DNA of 12,041 nt from the NCBI GenBank assembly GCA_964409165.1, contig CAYPCH010000114.1:1-12041 (forward strand), written 5' to 3'. Source of the DNA: CAYPCH01 sp964409165 (GTDB taxonomy: Bacteria > Bacillota > Clostridia > Acetivibrionales > Acetivibrionaceae). The translations under genes were made by a program, and so were the position numbers. The notes beneath the pieces are model-generated. The model was not told the origin of the DNA. It saw only the letters and a program-made list of their open reading frames with translations, and searched no databases. Below are positions 1 to 5,965 of this stretch, one piece after another. Each line of letters opens with the position of its first letter. Position 1 is the stretch's first letter.

Positions 1-53
1 CCTTAACTTGTGAGCAACTAGAGCCTCAAAATACTATAAGTGGAAAAGTTGAG
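1..53. repeat. 53-bp direct repeat R1, copy 1
   Basis: This 53-bp stretch recurs at 845-897 with 50 of 53 positions identical (differences at offsets 19, 44 and 45). Its ends, CTTAACTT at 2-9 and AAGTTGAG at 46-53, can pair as an 8-bp stem with one T.G pair, enclosing a conserved 36-nt interior. Copy 1 begins at the window edge, so it may extend further left. No coding sense was seen. It could be a structured RNA, a transposon-derived repeat or a remnant of local duplication; the sequence does not decide. Confidence 0.8.
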
Positions 54-424
54 TTATATATCTAAAAAAAATACTGTTTATATATAAATCAATGTTTAAA
101 TCAATGTGTTTATAACAATGCGGAAAAAGTATGTATAAGACAAAAATACTATAAGAATTATGCTACGTTAAGATGTGTGCAGTACTTGATATAAACCGAT
201 TATGTGTAGTTTGCCATTTGTATTTTTTAAGTGATATATATATATCAAGTATAAAACAAATAAGCCTTCAACACAACATATTCCAGTTAAATTATTGATA
301 CATCAGAGGATAATAAAATAATTTATACAAAAAAACGTCATTTTTATGTAAATGTTTAGGGTACATATGATAGAATAAAAATGCCGTAGCAGAACAAAAT
401 AGAAGAAACTAAAGAGGCTTGAAT
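54..424. other. AT-rich spacer without a recognisable gene
   Basis: No ORF with coding character is seen here. The stretch holds a 12-bp tandem duplication (TAAATCAATGTT at 85-96, then 97-108 with one change), an 11-bp inverted repeat (183-193 and 241-251) and a 16-bp perfect AT palindrome (232-247). A 13-nt piece at 143-155 matches the interior of repeat R1 but may be chance in such AT-rich DNA. It looks like decayed intergenic sequence. Confidence 0.5.
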
Positions 425-809
425 GTGAAGATAGGAATTGTCTCTTATGACGCTGAATTCTATGACAGCGGCAAAAAATTCAACAAAAGCTTATAACAAA
501 AGCTTATTGAGTTCACCCAGATTCATTATTATGAGAGGTGATGCTTCTTTTAACGGTTTAGAGTTTATAAACAGCGGAGATATCGTTGCCACAGGAAATG
601 TAACTTTTAATTTTTTTAATATACGAAGTGGCGAAGATAAAGATGTAGTAATATGCTCTGAAAGTAGCAATGTTACAATTATCGGTTCAAAAGCTGCTTT
701 TAAGGGAGTAATTTATGCACCTGAAGGAACTGTTATTATAAACACTACCGACTTTAGTATTGAACTCAACTTTCCCACAGCATTTATAGGCTCTTTGCCA
801 CTAACGTAG
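425..809 (+). pseudogene. Frameshifted fragment of a surface/pilus-like beta-repeat protein
   Basis: The longest open stretch, 438-809 from a TTG, would give 123 aa with no ribosome site. The frame starting at GTG 425 (or TTG 419) reads VKIGIVSYDAEFYDSGKKF and stops at TAA 494-496. That stop arises from a 13-bp tandem duplication (482-494 and 495-507). Removing one copy joins the two frames into a single ORF through LLSSPRFIIMRGDASF to 809. The later part, with a phrase like FKGVIYAPEGTVIIN, resembles the short beta-strand repeats I associate with clostridial pilus-assembly or VWA-linked surface proteins; this is a recollection of style, not a search. Both ends look truncated compared with such proteins. 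It is flanked by the R1 repeats. I read it as a dead remnant; the family call is low confidence and the frame break is clear. Confidence 0.6.
482..507. repeat. 13-bp tandem duplication causing a frameshift
   Basis: AACAAAAGCTTAT is present twice in a row (482-494 and 495-507). Since 13 is not a multiple of 3, the second copy shifts the reading frame and creates TAA at 494-496. Collapsing it restores one ORF from 425 to 809. Confidence 0.9.
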
Positions 810-825
810 CATTGCTCACCGCGGT

Positions 826-842
826 CAAAAAGTAAACTTTTT
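826..842 (+). terminator. Weak AT hairpin with T-run after the pseudogene
   Basis: AAAAAG (826-831), loop TAAA, CTTTTT (836-841) form a weak stem that merges into a T-run. It sits 17 nt after the pseudogene stop, where a terminator would be expected. The lack of GC pairs makes it doubtful. Confidence 0.25.
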
Positions 843-844
843 TC

Positions 845-897
845 CCTTAACTTGTGAGCAACCAGAGCCTCAAAATACTATAAGTGGGGAAGTTGAG
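845..897. repeat. 53-bp direct repeat R1, copy 2
   Basis: This is the second copy of the repeat at 1-53, in the same orientation and 844 bp downstream. The changes are one T to C and AA to GG, and the terminal 8-bp stem (CTTAACTT/AAGTTGAG) is intact. Similarity ends sharply at 897, so this is a discrete unit and not the edge of a larger duplication. Confidence 0.8.
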
Positions 898-947
898 TAT
901 TGAAGTTCGGATTATTGCAAAAAGAATTATAATAAGGGGAAATTTCC

Positions 948-976
948 TTGATATTAAGGGATGAATAAAATATTAT
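948..976 (+). promoter_or_regulatory. Sigma-A-type promoter for the EamA-like gene
   Basis: TTGATA (948-953), a 17-nt spacer and TATTAT (971-976) fit the vegetative consensus. The predicted start near 983 leaves a leader of about 55 nt before the ATG at 1038. Confidence 0.5.
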
Positions 977-1037
977 AGATATTATAGTGAGTAAGAAGAT
1001 ATTGAAAGTAAAATGATATGACAGAGGTGTTAAACAA

Positions 1038-1379
1038 ATGTCCGCTAAAATTTATCTAATATTGTCAATATTGCTCGGGGCATGTGGGCAGGTAATGTTT
1101 AAAATGGGAATTGATAAAACGCAAAAGGAAAATCTTCAATTCTACTTGGAACTTATGTTCAATAAGTGGGTTATTCTTGGCTTTTTCAGCTATGGAGTGA
1201 GCTTTCTTTTATGGATGAGGGTTTTAAAATCCTATGATGTAAGCTTTGCCAGACCTCTTACCAGTATTGGGTATATTGTAACATATTTGCTTGCTGTTTT
1301 CCTTCTAGGAGAAGAATTGACTTTGAGAAGGATTGTGGCAATAGTTTTAATAACCGGAGGCGTGTTTTTGTTAAAGTAA
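1038..1379 (+). CDS. Four-helix EamA/DMT-family membrane protein
   Basis: This is a 113-aa protein made almost entirely of four hydrophobic helices, at about residues 4-22, 44-63, 70-92 and 96-113. Small loops separate them, and an FARPLTSIGYIVTY stretch and GEEL motif are typical of the drug/metabolite transporter superfamily. The length is half that of ordinary ten-helix EamA proteins and matches four-helix members (SMR and ArnE-like), which work as dimers. The membrane-embedded glutamate of EmrE-type multidrug exporters is not seen in helix 1, so drug export should not be assumed. Lipid-linked sugar flipping (ArnE-like) or small-metabolite transport is equally possible. The start is supported by AGAGGTG at 1023-1029. 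It appears to be a single-gene unit, with its own promoter upstream and a terminator-like hairpin at 1427-1460. Substrate unknown. Confidence 0.8.
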   Translation: MSAKIYLILSILLGACGQVMFKMGIDKTQKENLQFYLELMFNKWVILGFFSYGVSFLLWMRVLKSYDVSFARPLTSIGYIVTYLLAVFLLGEELTLRRIVAIVLITGGVFLLK

Positions 1380-1394
1380 TAGTTGCATATTTTA

Positions 1395-1455
1395 TTAGAC
1401 CTCTTGGAATGAAATGAGAGAGGCAAAATTTAGTACCCTCGATGGGTATTGAATT
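1395..1455 (+). repeat. Intergenic structured repeat R2, copy A
   Basis: This shares its core with 4155-4210 and 8843-8901. The first hairpin is CCTCTT (1400-1405) with GAGAGG (1418-1423), enclosing the 12-nt loop GGAATGAAATGA. A GGCAAAA linker (1422-1428) follows, then a second hairpin. In this copy the second stem is 12 bp long (1427-1438 with 1444-1455, two G.T pairs), so its 5' arm takes in the last linker A residues. Confidence 0.8.
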
Positions 1456-1460
1456 TTTTT
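1427..1460 (+). terminator. Rho-independent terminator formed by repeat R2 copy A
   Basis: AATTTAGTACCC (1427-1438) pairs with GGGTATTGAATT (1444-1455) around the loop TCGAT, and seven T residues run from 1454 to 1460. It lies 47 nt after the stop of the EamA-like gene, so it probably ends that transcript. The second hairpin of the repeat therefore serves as a terminator here. Confidence 0.65.
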
Positions 1461-1545
1461 GCTTTTATGCAAAGTTACTAAATAGTAAAAAATATTTTTG
1501 TTAAAAAGTATACTAGTTGATAATAGGTTTAAATGATATATTTAT

Positions 1546-1565
1546 TATAATGCGAATATTGTTCG
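1546..1565 (+). promoter_or_regulatory. -10 box and CGAA-N5-TTCG dyad upstream of ugpC
   Basis: A perfect TATAAT lies at 1546-1551 with no well-spaced -35 (TTGATA at 1517-1522 is 23 nt away). It is followed at once by CGAA (1553-1556), 5 nt, TTCG (1562-1565), a small dyad over the likely transcription start that could be an operator. It resembles a LexA box but is one base too short. Confidence 0.35.
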
Positions 1566-1600
1566 TAATATAATCCATGATAAAATTGGGAGGGAAGAAA

Positions 1601-2713
1601 ATGGCAAGCGTTAAACTAAAAAATATTTACAAGAGGTATCCAGGTGGGGTTACAGCAGTTAATGACTTTAATTTAGATATTGAGGACAAGGAATTTATAA
1701 TATTGGTTGGTCCTTCTGGTTGCGGTAAGAGTACAACTCTTAGAATGATTGCTGGGTTGGAGGAAATTTCCGAAGGAGAATTGTTTATAGGTGATAAACT
1801 TGTAAACGATGTTTCTCCAAAAGACAGAGACATAGCGATGGTTTTCCAGAACTATGCGTTGTATCCCCATATGACGGTTTTTGACAACATGGCTTTTGGA
1901 CTAAAGCTTAGAAAAATGCCGAAGGAAGAAATCAAGAGAAGAGTTTTAGAAGCTGCAAAAATGCTTGATATTGAGCATCTTCTTGAAAGAAGACCGAAGG
2001 CACTGTCTGGTGGACAGAGACAGAGGGTTGCATTAGGACGTGCACTTGTGCGTGAACCGAAAGTATTCTTGCTTGATGAGCCTTTATCCAACCTTGATGC
2101 AAAGCTAAGGGTTCAGATGAGAACCGAAATCAGCAAATTACATCAAAAACTTCAGACTACATTCGTTTATGTTACCCATGACCAGACGGAAGCTATGACG
2201 ATGGGTACAAGAATAGTAGTTATGAAAGACGGTTATATTCAGCAGGTTGATACTCCTACAAATCTTTATGAACGTCCTAATAACATGTTTGTTGCTGGAT
2301 TTATCGGAAGTCCTCAAATGAACTTTGTTAATGCCAAAGTTGAAAAGCAAGGTGATGAAGTTCATCTTATATTCGGTAAGGATGATATCAAGCTTCCCGA
2401 AGGTAAGGCTAAGAGACTCGAAGGCAGTGAATATATAGGCAAGGAAGTAATTATGGGTATCCGTCCGGAAAACGTACATGACGAAGCGGTATATCTTGAA
2501 TCAATGTCGGAAAGCCTTGTTACTGCAAGGGTTGATGTTGTTGAAATGCTTGGTTCCGAGACACTGCTTTATGTTGTTATCGGTGACATGGATATTACTG
2601 CAAAGGTAAATCCAAGAAGCAAGGCAAGAGTTGGAGATGTAATAAAGCTTGCGTTTGATACTAATAAAATTCATTTGTTTGATAAGGAAACAGAAAAAAC
2701 AATAATGAACTAA
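1601..2713 (+). CDS. ugpC: Sugar ABC importer ATPase, UgpC/MsmK/MalK type
   Basis: This is a 370-aa cytoplasmic ATPase that powers carbohydrate ABC importers. All nucleotide-binding motifs are intact: Walker A GPSGCGKST (37-45), Q-loop Gln83, signature LSGGQ (135-139), Walker B VFLLDE (155-160), D-loop SNLD (163-166) and switch His193. After about residue 235 comes the extra C-terminal regulatory domain (MalK/TOBE type) that marks the carbohydrate branch. An in-frame ATG at 1577 lacks a ribosome site, whereas GGGAGGG (1588-1594) is well placed for ATG 1601, which I chose. No permease or binding-protein gene is nearby; in Gram-positive bacteria such orphan ATPases (MsmK, MsmX) often serve several importers, so this one is probably shared. 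MsmK is an equally good name. A CdaR-like regulator follows. The stop codon lies inside an 11-bp tandem duplication. Confidence 0.93.
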   Translation: MASVKLKNIYKRYPGGVTAVNDFNLDIEDKEFIILVGPSGCGKSTTLRMIAGLEEISEGELFIGDKLVNDVSPKDRDIAMVFQNYALYPHMTVFDNMAFGLKLRKMPKEEIKRRVLEAAKMLDIEHLLERRPKALSGGQRQRVALGRALVREPKVFLLDEPLSNLDAKLRVQMRTEISKLHQKLQTTFVYVTHDQTEAMTMGTRIVVMKDGYIQQVDTPTNLYERPNNMFVAGFIGSPQMNFVNAKVEKQGDEVHLIFGKDDIKLPEGKAKRLEGSEYIGKEVIMGIRPENVHDEAVYLESMSESLVTARVDVVEMLGSETLLYVVIGDMDITAKVNPRSKARVGDVIKLAFDTNKIHLFDKETEKTIMN

Positions 2714-2722
2714 TAATGAACT
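2701..2722. repeat. 11-bp tandem duplication at the ugpC stop codon
   Basis: AATAATGAACT occurs twice in a row (2701-2711 and 2712-2722). The TAA stop at 2711-2713 spans the junction, so the event is at the exact end of the gene and leaves the protein almost unchanged. Confidence 0.85.
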
Positions 2723-2801
2723 AAGGAATAGCCGAAGCTATAGTTTCAGCATTCTTAATATTATGAATTCTTTAATGGATTCTATATAATTGTAACAGTT
2801 T

Positions 2802-2846
2802 AAAAAGGGAAAAGAATATTTAAATCTTTCCCTTTTTATTTTTTTG
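2802..2846 (+). terminator. Rho-independent terminator of ugpC
   Basis: AAAAAGGGAAAAGA pairs with TCTTTCCCTTTTT (one bulged A) around an AT-rich loop, and the 3' arm runs into a long T-rich tract. The hairpin spans about 2802-2838. It separates ugpC from the regulator gene. Confidence 0.85.
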
Positions 2847-2875
2847 TGTATAATAAAATTAAGAGATTATTAATA

Positions 2876-2904
2876 TTGTAGTAATAGCAGAATAATCTTA
2901 TACT
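2876..2904 (+). promoter_or_regulatory. Promoter of the CdaR-like regulator
   Basis: TTGTAG (2876-2881), a 17-nt spacer and TATACT (2899-2904) make a reasonable vegetative promoter. Transcription would start about 20 nt before the ATG at 2932, just ahead of its AAGGAGG site. Confidence 0.45.
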
Positions 2905-2931
2905 GGTTATTTGAACATAAGGAGGATTAAA

Positions 2932-4017
2932 ATGTCGGTTAAGCTATATCAGAATGTCATAAATCAGGTAAGGAATATAATTGATTCCGAAGTTGGAATT
3001 ATGGATGATGCTGGTCTGATTTTAGCATGTTCAAATGATATCAAACAGGGACAAATCAATTCTCTTGTTGCCGATGTTCTGACTTCTGGCAGTTCTGTTG
3101 TAAATGTTGAGGGCACATTGTTTCAGAAAGTTTATATAAAGAATAAGCTTGAGTTTATCACTTTTATCAGTCATGAGGATGAGAACAGCACAAAATACCT
3201 TTCATTGATATCATCGAATGCACTAAATATGAAGACTTATTATGACGAAAAATATGATAAGCCGAGTTTTATAAAGAGCATAATTATGGATAACATTTTG
3301 CCCGGCGATATAACTTTAAAAGCTAAAGAACTGCACATTGTGAATAATGCTTCGAGAATAGTATTTCTTATAAAGACCGAGAAAGCTAAAGATGTCTTTG
3401 CTTATGAGGTTATAGAAAGGTTATTTCCTGGTAAAACCAAAGATTTCGTGATAATAATTGATGATGAGACTACTGTACTTATTAAAGAGTTAAAGTATAA
3501 TTCTGACGACAGTGAAATTGATAAAATTTCAAAGTCAATTGTAGATACGCTTTCAACAGAATTAATGATAAAGACAAGAATTGGGATTGGTACGGTTGTT
3601 GATAGTATAAGAGATGTAGCGCGTTCTTTTAAAGAGGCACAGAGGGCACTGCATATTGGTGGCATATTTGACAGCGAAAAGTCTATCATTAACTACAATA
3701 AATTAGGAATCGGGAGACTTATATTTCAATTGCCCACAACACTTTGCAGACTGTTTTTGAACGAAGTATTTGAAGAGGGGTCATTTGAGTCACTTGATTC
3801 TGAAACGTTGCAGACTATACAGAAGTTTTTTGAGAACAACCTGAACGTAAGTGAGACATCGAGACAGTTGTATGTGCATAGGAATACATTGGTATACAGA
3901 CTTGACAAAATACAGAAGATTACCGGACTTGACCTTAGAATGTTTGATGATGCAATAATTTTTAAAGTTGCAATGCTTGTAAAAAAGTATCTGGACAGCA
4001 GTCAAAGAATAGTATAA
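2932..4017 (+). CDS. CdaR/PucR-family transcriptional regulator
   Basis: This is a 361-aa DNA-binding protein. The N-terminal ~110 residues resemble a sugar-diacid-type sensory domain, a central GGDEF-like CdaR region spans about 140-256, and a C-terminal PucR-type helix-turn-helix lies at about 300-355 (SETSRQLYVHRNTLVYRL then DKIQKITGLDL). That HTH signature is highly characteristic. ATG 2932 is preceded by AAGGAGG (2919-2925); the in-frame TTG at 2911 lies upstream of that site and is unlikely. The family includes activators for sugar diacids, purines and other carbon sources; the ligand here cannot be told from sequence. Its position directly after an orphan sugar-importer ATPase, behind a terminator and its own promoter, suggests a role in carbohydrate uptake control. 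That is inference from proximity only. Confidence 0.85.
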   Translation: MSVKLYQNVINQVRNIIDSEVGIMDDAGLILACSNDIKQGQINSLVADVLTSGSSVVNVEGTLFQKVYIKNKLEFITFISHEDENSTKYLSLISSNALNMKTYYDEKYDKPSFIKSIIMDNILPGDITLKAKELHIVNNASRIVFLIKTEKAKDVFAYEVIERLFPGKTKDFVIIIDDETTVLIKELKYNSDDSEIDKISKSIVDTLSTELMIKTRIGIGTVVDSIRDVARSFKEAQRALHIGGIFDSEKSIINYNKLGIGRLIFQLPTTLCRLFLNEVFEEGSFESLDSETLQTIQKFFENNLNVSETSRQLYVHRNTLVYRLDKIQKITGLDLRMFDDAIIFKVAMLVKKYLDSSQRIV

Positions 4018-4154
4018 GCTTTTTATAGATATGCATATGCACAATAAAGCTTAGTGGAAGTTTTTTAAAGTGTAGAACCATTTTGGTGATTAATATAGAA
4101 GTCGAAAAAAGAGGGTTTTATAGACAAAATGGAGAATACTTTATGTATACCTTG

Positions 4155-4210
4155 TTAGGTCTTTTGGAGTGAAATGAAAGAGGCAAAACTCCCGTACCCT
4201 CAATAGGTAC
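4155..4210 (+). repeat. Intergenic structured repeat R2, copy B
   Basis: The first hairpin is TCTTTT (4160-4165) with AAAGAGG residues, closing the loop GGAGTGAAATGA. Then come GGCAAAA and a short second hairpin GTACC (4194-4198) with GGTAC (4206-4210). Relative to copies A and C, first-stem positions switch between C-G and T.G while pairing is kept. It lies in the leader of ftsE, 60 nt before the start codon, and is followed by AT-rich sequence without a clean T-run. An effect on ftsE expression is possible but not shown. Confidence 0.8.
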
Positions 4211-4269
4211 AAAATTTTATTTTATAAAAGCATGAAGGGAACGGATGGTTAGTTCTAAGGAGGTAAGTA

Positions 4270-4977
4270 GTGGTCGAATTCAAAGAGGTTACAAAAGAGT
4301 ACCCAAACGGGACTTTAGCTATAGATAACATAAGCCTTTGCATCAATAAAGGAGAGTTTGCTTTCTTTGTAGGTCCGAGTGGTTCAGGGAAATCTACTCT
4401 TTTAAAGCTTATTATGAAAGAGGAAGATCCTACTGAAGGTGAAGTATTTGTGAACGGTTATGAAGTATCTTCCCTTAAGCGTAAGGAAGTGCCTTTTTTA
4501 AGAAGGAGCATGGGGGTTGTATTCCAAGACTTCAGGCTTCTTTCAAATAAGACGGTATATGAAAATGTAGGATTTGCAATGCAGATTGTCGAAGCACTTC
4601 CAAAGGAAATTAGAAGACAGGTACCGATGGCGCTAGCGCTTGTAGGACTTAGCAAGAAAGCAAATGTTTATCCAGGAGAGCTTTCAGGAGGAGAACAGCA
4701 GAGAGTGGCACTGGCCAGAGCATTGGTAAATAATCCGGCGCTTCTGATTGCCGATGAACCCACAGGAAACTTAGATCCTGAAACATCCTGGGAGATTATG
4801 AGACTGCTTACAGAGGTAAATTTGAGGGGCACTACGGTGATTGTTGCCACTCATGAAAAAACAATAGTAAATACTATGAAGAAAAGGGTTATTGCTATTG
4901 ATAAAGGTCAGATAGTTAGGGATCAAGAGAAAGGACAGTACGAAGATGAAGTTAAGGACAACAAAGTATGTAGTTAA
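4270..4977 (+). CDS. ftsE: Cell division ATP-binding protein FtsE
   Basis: FtsE is the cytoplasmic ATPase of the FtsEX complex, which uses ATP hydrolysis to control cell-wall hydrolases across the membrane rather than to transport a solute. At 235 aa it is near the usual length. Motifs: Walker A GPSGSGKST (35-43), Q-loop Gln86 in VVFQDFRLL, signature LSGGEQQR (138-145), Walker B LLIADE (158-163), PTGNLDP (164-170) and switch His195. The FQDFRLL and EEDPTEG phrases are typical of FtsE. The GTG start has a near-ideal AAGGAGGT at 4257-4264. The gene overlaps ftsX by 32 nt, so the two are translationally linked. Repeat R2 copy B lies in its leader. Confidence 0.95.
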   Translation: MVEFKEVTKEYPNGTLAIDNISLCINKGEFAFFVGPSGSGKSTLLKLIMKEEDPTEGEVFVNGYEVSSLKRKEVPFLRRSMGVVFQDFRLLSNKTVYENVGFAMQIVEALPKEIRRQVPMALALVGLSKKANVYPGELSGGEQQRVALARALVNNPALLIADEPTGNLDPETSWEIMRLLTEVNLRGTTVIVATHEKTIVNTMKKRVIAIDKGQIVRDQEKGQYEDEVKDNKVCS

Positions 4978-5830
4978 AGAAGGTTTTATTAATGCATATA
5001 AAAATGCCCTTATGACACTTGCATCAATAGGTGTTGTGACAGTATCCCTGTTTGTCTTTGGGTTTTTCTGGGTCATAACAATAAACTTGAATTATAATAC
5101 AAGTACATTAAAGGAACAGCCGGAAATGCAGGTTTTTTGTAACCCTGAGCTGGATACAAGCCAATTGGGCAAGTTAGAAGAATTTGTTAAGGCCGACAAT
5201 AGGATAAAGGAATACAGAATTGTATCGAAAAAAGAGGCTTTTCAAAAGGCGGCAGAAATGTTGGGGGATGATAAAACCCTGCTTGAGGGTCTGAGTGAAG
5301 AGTTTTTACCTGTGTCCTTTATTATCAAGCTGAACAACTCGGATGATTGTGAGCAAGTTGTTAAGGAGTTTGGCGGTGTTCAGGGGGTTGACAATGTCAG
5401 GTACTCACAAAAATCAATAGACTTAATCAAGAAGGTTGTTTACTGGGTGCAGATTGGAAGCGTTTTTGTTATAGTAATGCTTCTTATAATATCGTTGTTT
5501 ATTATTTCAAATACCATAAAGCTGACGGTATTTGCCAGAAGAAAAGAGATCAATATAATGAAATATATTGGAGCGACTGACTGGTTCATTAGATGGCCGT
5601 TTATTTTTGAAGGAATTATTATTGGAGTGATTGGAGGTGTTGTTAGTTTCCTGCTGGTTGGCGTTTTCTATTCCTTTGGAGCAAGTAAATTAACTGAGGG
5701 CATAAGCATAATAAAGCTTATGAAGCTTAGTGACATCAGTCTTAATTTAATTGTTGTATTCTCATTGATAGGTGCATTTGTCGGTTCAGTAGGTAGCGGG
5801 ATATCCATTAGAAAATATTTGCGTGTTTGA
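4946..5830 (+). CDS. ftsX: Cell division membrane protein FtsX
   Basis: FtsX is the membrane partner of FtsE, passing its ATPase cycle to extracellular peptidoglycan hydrolases. The 294-aa protein has the family layout: a short cytoplasmic N-terminus, helix 1 (about 21-46), a large extracellular domain (about 47-165), helix 2 (about 168-192), a cytoplasmic coupling segment with FARRKEINIMKYIGATDWF (195-213), helix 3 (about 219-243) and helix 4 (about 268-288). The RRKEI...KYIGAT segment is the classic FtsX signature. The start overlaps ftsE and has AAGGA at 4931-4935, 10 nt upstream. The gene for an exported coiled-coil M23 peptidase follows after 135 nt, separated by a strong hairpin that lacks a T-run. 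Confidence 0.95.
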   Translation: MKLRTTKYVVKEGFINAYKNALMTLASIGVVTVSLFVFGFFWVITINLNYNTSTLKEQPEMQVFCNPELDTSQLGKLEEFVKADNRIKEYRIVSKKEAFQKAAEMLGDDKTLLEGLSEEFLPVSFIIKLNNSDDCEQVVKEFGGVQGVDNVRYSQKSIDLIKKVVYWVQIGSVFVIVMLLIISLFIISNTIKLTVFARRKEINIMKYIGATDWFIRWPFIFEGIIIGVIGGVVSFLLVGVFYSFGASKLTEGISIIKLMKLSDISLNLIVVFSLIGAFVGSVGSGISIRKYLRV

Positions 5831-5834
5831 TTAT

Positions 5835-5873
5835 TCTTCTAAAAGTTTGGTTTTCCAGTGAACTTTTAGAAGA
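5835..5873 (+). other. Perfect 13-bp stem-loop between ftsX and the M23 gene
   Basis: TCTTCTAAAAGTT (5835-5847) is exactly complementary to AACTTTTAGAAGA (5861-5873), with a 13-nt loop. No T-run follows on either strand, so it is not a standard terminator. An RNA processing or stability element, or a protein-binding dyad, would fit a place between genes that may need different expression levels. Confidence 0.7.
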
Positions 5874-5965
5874 TAGTGTTCCGCAGTTTTGATAGCGGTC
5901 ACTAATGCATTTGGTGCAGTATCGTTTTACAAATGAAAAGAAAGCTTTGCAAGGGGGTTAGTTCA

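Noticed and set aside
143..155. A 13-nt match (AAAATACTATAAG) to the interior of repeat R1
   Set aside because: It is short and AT-rich, with no similarity on either side, so it does not support a third R1 copy.
1232..1426. Minus-strand ORF opposite the EamA-like gene
   Set aside because: Antisense shadow with no ribosome site and no recognisable domain.
1553..1565. LexA-type SOS box upstream of ugpC
   Set aside because: The half-sites are one base too close for the CGAAC-N4-GTTCG consensus, and the gene is not an SOS function.
2138..2479. 113-codon minus-strand ORF inside ugpC
   Set aside because: It lies wholly opposite a well-supported coding sequence and shows no motif or start signal.
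4016..4052. AAGCTTT/AAAGCTT hairpin after the regulator gene as a terminator
   Set aside because: Seven weak pairs, a long loop and no T-run; too poor to annotate.
4771..5076. 101-codon minus-strand ORF across the ftsE/ftsX junction with hydrophobic segments
   Set aside because: Its hydrophobic stretch is the reverse reading of the FtsX first helix region; no ribosome site.
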